Position numbers and translations under genes: made by a program. This document shows, in pieces, positions 7,851 to 13,967 of a stretch of DNA of 18,179 nucleotides. The stretch comes from Phycisphaerales bacterium UBA4658 (GTDB lineage: Bacteria; Planctomycetota; Phycisphaerae; Phycisphaerales; UBA1924). The number at the start of each line of letters is the position of its first letter. Within the stretch, counting starts at the first letter, position 1. The DNA lies in assembly GCA_002405485.1 (NCBI GenBank), contig DHLW01000155.1, forward strand, positions 6,690-24,868, given 5' to 3'. A model generated the notes under the pieces. The model did no database searches and was not told the DNA's origin. It was given only the letters and a program-made list of their open reading frames with translations.

Positions 7851-9139
7851 CCAAGTGAGCGCAGAACGACTGTGGCATAGGCCCCACGAGGCAGGTCAAA
7901 CGCCAGCGAGCGCTTCTGGCGACCCGGCCTGGAGAGCTCGTCGGGCTCGATCGGAGACATGGCAAACCGTGTCGCTCGGACAAAGAGCGGGCGATCGGCC
8001 TCGCCGAAGAAAGGCCGGCGGAGGCCGGGAATCCGGAGATCGCCAGCAGCAATCCCATGCTCGGCGAGGGTTTCGGCGGCGGCCTGGCCCCAAGGGGCCA
8101 CCAGTGCCGTCTTGGGGCCAAGAAGCGGGATCACAAGCTCTGTCCAGCGGGGATCGATGAACGGCGCGGGGGGAAACACCATGAGCCCATAGTCGTCATC
8201 GGCCGACAGCGGCTCGGGCGGCTTGAAGCGAGTGGGTGCGTTCTCGCCGCGGGCCTGCAGAGCGTTTGCGACGGCGTGCTTCGTGACCTCGGTCGCGATG
8301 AACTCGGCAAGGCGGCGCGCGCATGCGTTCCACAGGAGCGACTGGAACGCTTCGACGCACATCTGCTGGGTGAATGGGGGAAGCTGTGCGAACGCGGCTC
8401 GGAAATCCGGCGACCTGCCGGCCTGGACATCGGTGGCGAGGGATTCGATGGCCCTGCGCTCGGGGCAGCGAGGGAGGGTGTGCGCGAGTTCTGGCCAACT
8501 CCCCCACTTGGATGCGCAGAGGCGCGTGAACTGGCGGGTCTTGCCGGAGTCCTTGCGGGCGGGCGTGGCGATCGTGAGCTTGAGGGCCTGTTCGAAGTCG
8601 CCACGGATCAGGGGAAGGGCGACGAAGCCCTCGCCGTGGCGAGCTGAGCCGAAGCGCTGCGCGCCGAAGTAGTTCACGATGAGGAGCTCATCCGCATCCG
8701 GAGTGGGTCGGAGGCGATCGGCGCGGTGGGCGATCTGCCGAGCGGCCTCCTGAGACAGATCGCGGATGACGATCTCGAATCGATTGCCGGTGATGTGCTC
8801 GCTGGAGAGCGGGGCGTCGATCCAACCAAGCAGGCGTGCGGTCAGCCCCGGCAGCAGGACCTCTGGCCTGGCGCGGGCGGAGGAATCCAGCGGGATCGAG
8901 ACGTGCTGTGACGTGCTGGCGTGCTTGTCCTTGAGCCCGGCATAGGCGACCTGTCCGGATCGCGTCCCAAGGGCCCCGGCGAGCATCGCCGCGGCTTCGG
9001 GCGTGGTCTTGCTCGTCTTGTCGAGGAGGTAGACAGCGTGGGGCGTGGAGGATGAACGCGCGGGCGCGATGCGGGCGCGGGCGTCGCCGTGAAGCTGTTC
9101 GATGACTCGGAAATCCGTGGGCTGCCGTCGGATGGTCAT
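7844..9139 (-). CDS. truD: tRNA pseudouridine synthase D
   Basis: 431 aa. TruD isomerises uridine 13 of certain tRNAs to pseudouridine in the cytoplasm. The family motifs are clear: the N-terminal PTDFRVIE (7-14), the catalytic AGLKDKHA with Asp71, GNRFEI (118-123) and NYFGAQRFG (156-164). It is longer than the roughly 350 aa of the E. coli enzyme, mostly in the middle insertion region. The ATG at 9139 fits the usual distance to the PTDF motif, and no good upstream start exists. The start codon directly abuts a 34-base hairpin, leaving no ordinary exposed ribosome site. The next gene downstream starts 141 bases after the stop. Confidence 0.96.
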   Translation of the reverse strand: MTIRRQPTDFRVIEQLHGDARARIAPARSSSTPHAVYLLDKTSKTTPEAAAMLAGALGTRSGQVAYAGLKDKHASTSQHVSIPLDSSARARPEVLLPGLTARLLGWIDAPLSSEHITGNRFEIVIRDLSQEAARQIAHRADRLRPTPDADELLIVNYFGAQRFGSARHGEGFVALPLIRGDFEQALKLTIATPARKDSGKTRQFTRLCASKWGSWPELAHTLPRCPERRAIESLATDVQAGRSPDFRAAFAQLPPFTQQMCVEAFQSLLWNACARRLAEFIATEVTKHAVANALQARGENAPTRFKPPEPLSADDDYGLMVFPPAPFIDPRWTELVIPLLGPKTALVAPWGQAAAETLAEHGIAAGDLRIPGLRRPFFGEADRPLFVRATRFAMSPIEPDELSRPGRQKRSLAFDLPRGAYATVVLRSLGQ

Positions 9140-9173
9140 GAGGCCGGCGGGGAAGATGCCCCCGCCGGGCCTC
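9140..9173 (-). terminator. GC-rich hairpin abutting the truD start
   Basis: GAGGCCGGCGGGG (9140-9152) and CCCCCGCCGGGCCTC (9159-9173) form 13 pairs with one bulge around a short loop. On the minus strand it lies 18 bases after the stop of the 9192-10505 gene, as a terminator would, but no T-run follows. Its lower arm ends exactly one base before the truD ATG, so it may also control truD translation. Confidence 0.5.
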
Positions 9174-9191
9174 AGCGTATGCGACGGGGGA

Positions 9192-10505
9192 TCAGGAGAC
9201 GGCCATCGGCGTCGGGCTGATCAGGCGGGGCGCCCGCGGGGGGGCGAAGAGATGGGAGGCATCGGGGACGTGAGCGCCGATGTCCGGAAGGACGTTGTTG
9301 AGGAAGTCGGTGTAGGTGGTGGTGTAGCCGGCGGTCTGGATCACGTCGGAGTCGAAGGGGATCTCGCCGAGGTCACGGCGGACGGGGAAGGCCTGATCGT
9401 GCCTGGACATGATCTCGGAGGCCAGGCCGTCTTCAGCGGCGCCGTCGAGCCAGGGCTCGCGCCAGTACAGCCAGGCGTTGCCCCCGGCGGTCCAGTTCAC
9501 GCCGGTGCGTGCGCCGTGGGCGATGAGCTGCTCCCAGACCCACGGGTGGACGCGGCTTGGCCAGGCGATGGTGGGCCAGACCTTGGCGTTCTGTCGGCGC
9601 ATGCACGATCGGATGATGTTGATGCTGGCGATCAGGCCGTTCCAGATGCCGTGGTGGATGCGGTTCTCGGTGAAGAAGCGGCCGCTGCCGAGGTACAGCC
9701 CCGGAGAGCTTGTTCGGCGGTCAACGGAGAAGGACTGGAGACGCCAGCCGTTTTCGTCAAAGACGGGGAAGGTCGGGGCCGCGAAGTTGAAGTTGACGGT
9801 GGGTGGCTGAACGGGAGCGAGTCCGGGCCCAGGCGGGATCCGGAAGATGCCGGAGTCGACGGTGATGTGTCGAAGGGCGCGGATGAGCATGAGCGAGCCG
9901 AAGTTGTTGAACGAGGCGATGGCCCTGAAGTAGTTGGGGTGGCCCCACTCGAAGTGCTCCATGGTGACGTTGCGGAGGTTGACGGGCATGCGAGCGCGAG
10001 CCGCGGGGCTGCCGAGGATGGCTCGCATCTGCGCGCCGCTGAGGCCCCAGTTGGTCGGCGCGCCCTCGTTCTCCATGAAGATGCCATCAACGGTGAGGCC
10101 GCGTCGGCGGATCTCGCGGCCGAGGGCGCGAAGGAAGCGGATGTTCTTGGCGACGGGGAAACCGCCGCGCTCGAAGATCGCCTGTATGTCCGCGCCGTAT
10201 TCGTGATAGGCCTCATAGATGAGGACCCACCGCAGCAGGAGGCATCGGCGGCCTGGCGGGAGGCTTTCGAGGACGTCGCAGGTGCCCGCGGCCCGACCGG
10301 GGGCCAGCAAGGGGATTTCCTGGGGCTGGCCGGCGGGATACCACCCAAGCCAAATGGCCATGGTGTCCAGACCTGGGGCCTGAGCGGGCTCGGTACAGAA
10401 GATGCGCAGGTTCTGCATGGACGGCGGCTCCGAACAAAGAACACGCGTCTGGTGGACGCGCACCACGGCCTCGCCGCGGGAGATCGTGCCGGGCGTGCGT
10501 GACAT
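9192..10505 (-). CDS. Uncharacterised protein, possible TIM-barrel (hydrolase-like)
   Basis: 437 aa from ATG at 10505. A shorter form from ATG at 10418 (408 aa, MQNLRIFCTEP) has a GGAG site about 10 nt upstream and may be the true start. There is no signal peptide or membrane segment, so it is probably cytoplasmic. I do not recognise the family. Visible features are many Trp residues, an acidic patch DGIFMENEG (D140, E145, E147), MEHFEWGHPNYF (182-193), KVWPTIAWP and NAWLYWREPW. The pattern of strand segments ending in acidic or aromatic residues resembles (beta/alpha)8 glycoside-hydrolase-like proteins, but this is only an impression. It diverges from the TPR-like gene at 10836 across a 330-bp regulatory region, and a hairpin follows its stop. 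Confidence 0.75.
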   Translation of the reverse strand: MSRTPGTISRGEAVVRVHQTRVLCSEPPSMQNLRIFCTEPAQAPGLDTMAIWLGWYPAGQPQEIPLLAPGRAAGTCDVLESLPPGRRCLLLRWVLIYEAYHEYGADIQAIFERGGFPVAKNIRFLRALGREIRRRGLTVDGIFMENEGAPTNWGLSGAQMRAILGSPAARARMPVNLRNVTMEHFEWGHPNYFRAIASFNNFGSLMLIRALRHITVDSGIFRIPPGPGLAPVQPPTVNFNFAAPTFPVFDENGWRLQSFSVDRRTSSPGLYLGSGRFFTENRIHHGIWNGLIASINIIRSCMRRQNAKVWPTIAWPSRVHPWVWEQLIAHGARTGVNWTAGGNAWLYWREPWLDGAAEDGLASEIMSRHDQAFPVRRDLGEIPFDSDVIQTAGYTTTYTDFLNNVLPDIGAHVPDASHLFAPPRAPRLISPTPMAVS

Positions 10506-10661
10506 TCACACGTTGAGGGGGGCAGGCCCTCGTTTTCTGGATTACCCACGGGGAGGAGGTGGGATAAGCCCGACAGATGCTCAGGGAAAACAGAGTTCTC
10601 GGTCCGTGGGGCTGAGGGGAAGCCGACTCGGTCCGCAAGTGCGGGGAAGGAGTTGCGTCGG

Positions 10662-10679
10662 GCACGATCGAAATCGTGC
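10662..10679. promoter_or_regulatory. Inverted repeat GCACGAT-CGAA-ATCGTGC
   Basis: A perfect 7-bp inverted repeat with a four-base spacer in the divergent intergenic region. It could be an operator or an RNA hairpin with a CGAA loop. No terminator context is present on either strand. Confidence 0.4.
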
Positions 10680-10739
10680 GAGAACGTCGGATTGGGAGGA
10701 TTCCCCGCTGAAAGCGGTGACAGTGTCAGGAGCGGTGCG

Positions 10740-10765
10740 GATTCGCAGCGCGGGTGACGCGAATC
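10740..10765. promoter_or_regulatory. Inverted repeat inside the promoter of the TPR-like gene
   Basis: GATTCGC (10740-10746) and GCGAATC (10759-10765) are perfect inverted arms 12 bases apart, ending two bases before the TATAAT box. The 19-bp centre-to-centre distance and the position over the -35/-10 spacer fit an operator for a dimeric repressor or MerR-like regulator. It lies upstream of the predicted transcription start, so it should act as DNA. Confidence 0.45.
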
Positions 10766-10767
10766 TG

Positions 10768-10773
10768 TATAAT
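10768..10773 (+). promoter_or_regulatory. -10 box TATAAT (CTGTATAAT) for the TPR-like gene
   Basis: A perfect TATAAT stands out in this GC-rich DNA. Transcription would start near 10780, giving a leader of about 55 bases before the ATG at 10836. The -35 region is weak (GCAGCG at 17 bp, TTCGCA at 20 bp), suggesting activator help or a different sigma factor. Confidence 0.6.
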
Positions 10774-10835
10774 CAGGGACTTTGCGCCGAATCGGCGATG
10801 GATGTGCCGACGCGAGGTCTTCGGGGAGATTACCC

Positions 10836-11909
10836 ATGTTTGCTCGGTTGTCTGGTCGTGACCGTTCGGTTGGAACCGTGCTTGGGCGTGTGGGGCATGC
10901 GGCGGTGGCGGTTTCGATCGCGGGCCTGCTGGCGCTGACGGGGGAGGCCCTTGGCGACCACACGCGCCGGGATCTGGTGCGGGGCGGCTCGTGCGACAGC
11001 CGGGGCTCGGACCGTGGACACGGCTATGGGCATGGCCGCGGATGGAGCGGGCACTCGTATCACTCTTCGCACGTGCGTTCGAGCTGGCGTGATCGCGACT
11101 GCGACACGCGGACGCGATTCTCGATCAGCATCGGGACGGGCTGGGGCCACCGGGATCATTGCGACTCGTGGCGTCGGCCGTACTGCCCGCCGCCGGTGGT
11201 GGTGGCGCCGTGCCCGCCGAGATATTGCCCGCCCCCGGTGGTGGTGGAGCGCCGGGTGATCGTGGAGCCGGCGCCGGTGATCGTGGAGCGTCCGATCGTG
11301 GTGGAACGCCCGATCGTGGTTGAGCGTCCGGTGGTGGTTGAGCGGAGGGTGATCGTGGAGCGATCGGTGCCGCAGCCGATCCTTGTGGATCGTCCGGACC
11401 GACCGGTGGAGGTGCGCTCGGCGTCGACGACGGTGGTGACGTCGACGGTGGAGAGCGGGTCGTGGGCGCAGGACCGCGACCTTGGGGACGCGTACATGCG
11501 GATGGGCGATGCGAACAACGCTGTGCGGGCGTATCAGCGGCATCTGGGTGCGTATGGGACCGACGCGGTCGGATCACGCTCGATGGGTGTGGCGCTGCTC
11601 GCACGAGGCGACGGGCAGGGCACGGCGTACTTCGCGAGCGCGTACCGGCAGGACACGTCGATCGCCCGGCGCGCGTTGACGCTGCAGGATGTAGGCGGTG
11701 CGGGGATGCTGCAAGCCGCGCTGGACACGGCGGTGCGTACCGCGGACGCGAGCAACGCGGCGGATGCGTGGCTGACGGTGGCGATCCTGCAGAACACCGC
11801 GGGGCAGCGTGAGTCGGCGATCAATGCGCTGCAGCGGGCTCGCGACGCCGGGCTGAGCCAGCAGATCATGGACGCGGTCGCGCTGGATCTGGGACGGGCG
11901 ACGAGCTAA
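10836..11909 (+). CDS. Secreted repeat-rich protein with C-terminal TPR-like domain
   Basis: 357 aa from ATG at 10836, with GGGGAG about 7 nt upstream; an in-frame ATG at 10782 would lie almost on the transcription start and has no ribosome site. Residues 1-40 include a hydrophobic segment (AAVAVSIAGLLALTGEALG) that looks like a signal peptide. Next is a His/Gly/Arg/Ser-rich segment (41-90, with HGYGHGRGWSGHSYHSSH), Pro-Cys repeats (116-134), then tandem VxVERP units (135-176) likely to form an extended or cell-wall-spanning rod. Residues 209-350 are helical and TPR-like (DLGDAYMRMGDANNAVRAYQRHL and AWLTVAILQNTAGQRESAINALQRA). It probably mediates protein contacts outside the cytoplasmic membrane; its partner is unknown. 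It is monocistronic, ending at a strong hairpin. Confidence 0.85.
   Translation: MFARLSGRDRSVGTVLGRVGHAAVAVSIAGLLALTGEALGDHTRRDLVRGGSCDSRGSDRGHGYGHGRGWSGHSYHSSHVRSSWRDRDCDTRTRFSISIGTGWGHRDHCDSWRRPYCPPPVVVAPCPPRYCPPPVVVERRVIVEPAPVIVERPIVVERPIVVERPVVVERRVIVERSVPQPILVDRPDRPVEVRSASTTVVTSTVESGSWAQDRDLGDAYMRMGDANNAVRAYQRHLGAYGTDAVGSRSMGVALLARGDGQGTAYFASAYRQDTSIARRALTLQDVGGAGMLQAALDTAVRTADASNAADAWLTVAILQNTAGQRESAINALQRARDAGLSQQIMDAVALDLGRATS
11238..11363 (+). repeat. Tandem repeat encoding VxVERP units
   Basis: Six or seven irregular 15-18-base units of the type GTGATCGTGGAGCGTCCG encode VVVERR, VIVEP, VIVERP, IVVERP, IVVERP, VVVERR and VIVERS. Such units can change copy number between strains. Confidence 0.75.
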
Positions 11910-11936
11910 GCGCGGCAAAGGTACTGGAAGTTCCCT

Positions 11937-11964
11937 CGCGGGCCCGGAGCGATCCGGGCCCGCG
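11937..11964. terminator. Shared bidirectional terminator hairpin
   Basis: CGCGGGCCCGGA and its exact complement form a perfect 12-bp stem around a GCGA (GNRA-type) loop. It lies 27 bases after the TPR-like stop and 24 bases beyond the stop of the convergent sigma factor gene. There is no T-run, but the stem is very stable and the position fits termination from both sides. Confidence 0.75.
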
Positions 11965-11988
11965 GTGCGTTCACCTGACGCTGGTCAA

Positions 11989-12984
11989 TCAGGACGCGCC
12001 GAAGTAGCGCTTGAGCTCAGAGAGCTCATCCTCGACGTGCGTCGGGTCGCTGACGGTTTCTCGCACGACATCGCGGAGGGTCCGGCGAAAGCGGCGCTTC
12101 ACGGTCTGGAGCATGTTGCTCACCTGCATCGCGTCCTGAGCGCCGGTGATCGCGACGAGCTTCTCGAGGGGGATCGGATCGGTCTTTCGCAGGGTTGGGC
12201 CCAGCACGTTCATGCTGAACGCCGTCCAGTGTGCGTCCATGCCGTCGACGCGGCAGGACTCTTCGAGCAGGTTGAGGGTGCGCTCGATGATGGCGGCGGC
12301 CCATTCGCGGTCGAACTCGCCGCCGGCAGCGAGCTGCTCATCGAGCATCGAAGGCGTGAGGTGTGTGGCGTCGAGGGAGTACTCCGCGGGCCTGGTGGAT
12401 GTGGAGGCACGCTCGGCGGGGGCGATCGCATCCAGGAGCGGGGCCTTGGAATCGGAGCTGCGCATGGGCGCGGCTTCGAGCTCGGCGGCCCATGCCCTTC
12501 CTCCACCCCCCCCACCACCTCCGCTGCCACCACCCAGGCCTCCGGATCCATCGGAACCCAGGAGATTCGAGGGCGTGCTCGTGGGAACGCCCTTTCGAGA
12601 GCCCTTGCTCACCTTGCCCAGGCGGTGCTGATCGATGAGGAAGTTGCGGAGGGCCTGCTTGAGAAAGGCCCGGAAGCGCCCGCGCTCGGGTGTTGCTCGG
12701 CCGACGAGGTCGCGACCGAGGACGACCTGGGAGAGGAACTCCTGGGTGAGATCGCTGGCGTCATGACCGCTGTAACCCTGGCGGCGGATGAAGGCGTAGA
12801 CGGGGCTCCAGTAGGATCGGAGGAGTTGTTCGAGTGCGTGGCGGTCCCCGCGGGCTCCGAGAACGAGCGCCCAGAGGGTGGACTGAAAGCTGGCGGCGGT
12901 TTGGCCCGGCTCCACGGCAGCACCACGATTGGACCGGCGTCGAAGCAGCCGGAACAGAAGGACCCATCGAGTCTTCGAGAACAC
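11989..12984 (-). CDS. ECF-like RNA polymerase sigma factor with Gly-rich linker
   Basis: 331 aa from GTG at 12984; the start is uncertain because no good ribosome site precedes it, and GTG at residue 24 is an alternative. Region 2 covers about 38-120 (ALEQLLRSYWSPVYAFIRRQG, DASDLTQEFLSQVV, FRAFLKQALRNFLIDQ), the pattern of the ECF-like sigma factors expanded in planctomycetes. A C-terminal region-4-like helix-turn-helix lies at about 270-310 (PLEKLVAITGAQDAMQVSNMLQTVKRRFRRTL). Between them is an unusually long linker (about 121-225) with a Gly-rich stretch (143-162). No anti-sigma factor is adjacent. It should redirect RNA polymerase to a small regulon; the signal is unknown. It diverges from the btpA-like gene. 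Confidence 0.85.
   Translation of the reverse strand: MFSKTRWVLLFRLLRRRSNRGAAVEPGQTAASFQSTLWALVLGARGDRHALEQLLRSYWSPVYAFIRRQGYSGHDASDLTQEFLSQVVLGRDLVGRATPERGRFRAFLKQALRNFLIDQHRLGKVSKGSRKGVPTSTPSNLLGSDGSGGLGGGSGGGGGGGGRAWAAELEAAPMRSSDSKAPLLDAIAPAERASTSTRPAEYSLDATHLTPSMLDEQLAAGGEFDREWAAAIIERTLNLLEESCRVDGMDAHWTAFSMNVLGPTLRKTDPIPLEKLVAITGAQDAMQVSNMLQTVKRRFRRTLRDVVRETVSDPTHVEDELSELKRYFGAS
12506..12513 (-). repeat. G8 homopolymer in the sigma factor gene
   Basis: Eight C on the plus strand (G8 in the coding strand) lie in the Gly-rich linker codons, flanked by further GGT/GGA codons. Gain or loss of one base would shift the frame and remove region 4, so the tract is a possible slippage site. Confidence 0.7.
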
Positions 12985-13106
12985 ACTCGAACTCAGGAGG
13001 GTACGTATTCTGCCCGCGTCAGGGTTGCGTCGGCGCGTGAAGTCGGCACCTGATTGCGAAACAGGCGGTCGCCGAGCCCGTGCTCGGGCCGTGAAGAGAG
13101 GCGAGC
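12985..13106. other. Divergent intergenic region, sigma factor / BtpA-like gene
   Basis: This 122-bp gap must hold both promoters. I see no convincing -35/-10 pair on either strand. CCGAGC-CCGT-GCTCGG (13072-13087) could form a leader hairpin just ahead of the BtpA-like gene's ribosome site (GAGAGG, 13094-13099). Confidence 0.35.
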
Positions 13107-13967
13107 ATGGCGACGAAACCCTGGCTGGAGTCGGTGCGAGGCGGGCGATCGGCGTCGGTGAAGCTCATCGGGATGGTGCACGTCGGTGCACTTCCCGGGA
13201 CGCCGAGATCAGTCGGGGGAGGCGCGGCGGGGGTGGAGAAGATTGTTCGGCAGGCGGCTGCCGAGGCAAGGGTGTACGCCGACGCCGGGTTTGACGGGAT
13301 CATCGTGGAGAACATGCACGACCGTCCGTATGTGCACGCCGGAGCGGATCATCGGCACGGACCGGAGATCGTGAGCGTGATGACGCGGTGCGTGCACGCG
13401 GTGCGTGATGCGGCGGGGCCGGACGTGGCGGTGGGCGTGCAGGTGCTCAGCGGCGGAAATCGTGAGGCTCTGGCGATCGCGCTTGCGACCGGAGCGCAGT
13501 TCATCCGGTGCGAAAACTTCGTGTTTGCGCATGTCGCCGACGAGGGCCTTCTGGCCCGAGCGGAGGCGGGGGAGCTCCTGCGCTATCGACGGATGATCGG
13601 CGCCGAGGGCGTTGCGGTGCTGTGCGACATCAAGAAGAAGCACGCCTCGCACGCGATCACTGCGGATGTCACGCTTGGCGAGTGCGCTGAGGCGGCGGAG
13701 TTCTTCGGGGCCGGCGGTCTGATCGTGACGGGTACGGCGACGGGCAAGCCGACCAGCCCGGGAGATGTCAAGGAGGTTCGGGCGGCGAGCGGATTGCCGG
13801 TGCTGGTGGGCTCGGGTGTGACGCCGGAGACAACGCGTGAGCTTGTGGACGCGGGCGCCGACGCGCTCATCGTCGGGTCGTGGGTGAAGCGTGGCGGGGT
13901 CTGGACTGGGCCGGTGGACGCGCGGCGGTGCCGGGCGATGCGGAGGGCGGTCGGCGACCGGGCTTAG
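13107..13967 (+). CDS. BtpA/SgcQ family protein
   Basis: 286 aa from ATG at 13107 with GAGAGG 7 nt upstream. The signature LIGMVHVGALPGTP (20-33) and the TIM-barrel segments YADAGFDGIIVENMHDRPYV, VGVQVLSGGNREALAIA, GGLIVTGTATGKPT and LVGSGVTPETTRELVDAGADALIVGSWVK identify the BtpA family. BtpA itself is needed for photosystem I stability in cyanobacteria, while SgcQ is a putative sugar-metabolism protein. In a non-phototroph the role is unknown and probably enzymatic, acting on a phosphorylated small molecule. It is a single gene whose stop (TAG, 13965-13967) overlaps the stop of the convergent transporter gene. Confidence 0.93.
   Translation: MATKPWLESVRGGRSASVKLIGMVHVGALPGTPRSVGGGAAGVEKIVRQAAAEARVYADAGFDGIIVENMHDRPYVHAGADHRHGPEIVSVMTRCVHAVRDAAGPDVAVGVQVLSGGNREALAIALATGAQFIRCENFVFAHVADEGLLARAEAGELLRYRRMIGAEGVAVLCDIKKKHASHAITADVTLGECAEAAEFFGAGGLIVTGTATGKPTSPGDVKEVRAASGLPVLVGSGVTPETTRELVDAGADALIVGSWVKRGGVWTGPVDARRCRAMRRAVGDRA

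Larger units (their letters stand above)
10506..10835. other. Divergent intergenic region rich in dyads
   Basis: This 330-bp gene-free stretch separates the minus-strand 9192-10505 gene from the plus-strand gene at 10836. It contains a row of potential hairpins: 10542-10549 with 10559-10567; 10596-10617, whose G-U pairs favour a plus-strand RNA; 10633-10644 (CCGCAAGTGCGG); 10662-10679; and 10705-10717. The dyad TGACAGTGTCA (10718-10728), a promoter-embedded inverted repeat and a -10 box follow. It matches no riboswitch class I know. Confidence 0.5.

Noticed and set aside
9102..10502. 466-aa plus-strand open frame
   Set aside because: It lies antisense to the truD start and the 437-aa gene, is full of low-complexity V/G/E/D residues and has no domain-like segments. 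It is a GC-driven shadow frame.
10596..10717. Cobalamin-type riboswitch
   Set aside because: Some short runs such as GGGGAAGCCG look similar, but the conserved GCCACTG box and the expected pairing order are missing on both strands.
10782..10835. Upstream in-frame ATG for the TPR-like gene
   Set aside because: It lies only two bases after the predicted transcription start, lacks a ribosome site and puts 18 extra charged residues before the signal peptide.
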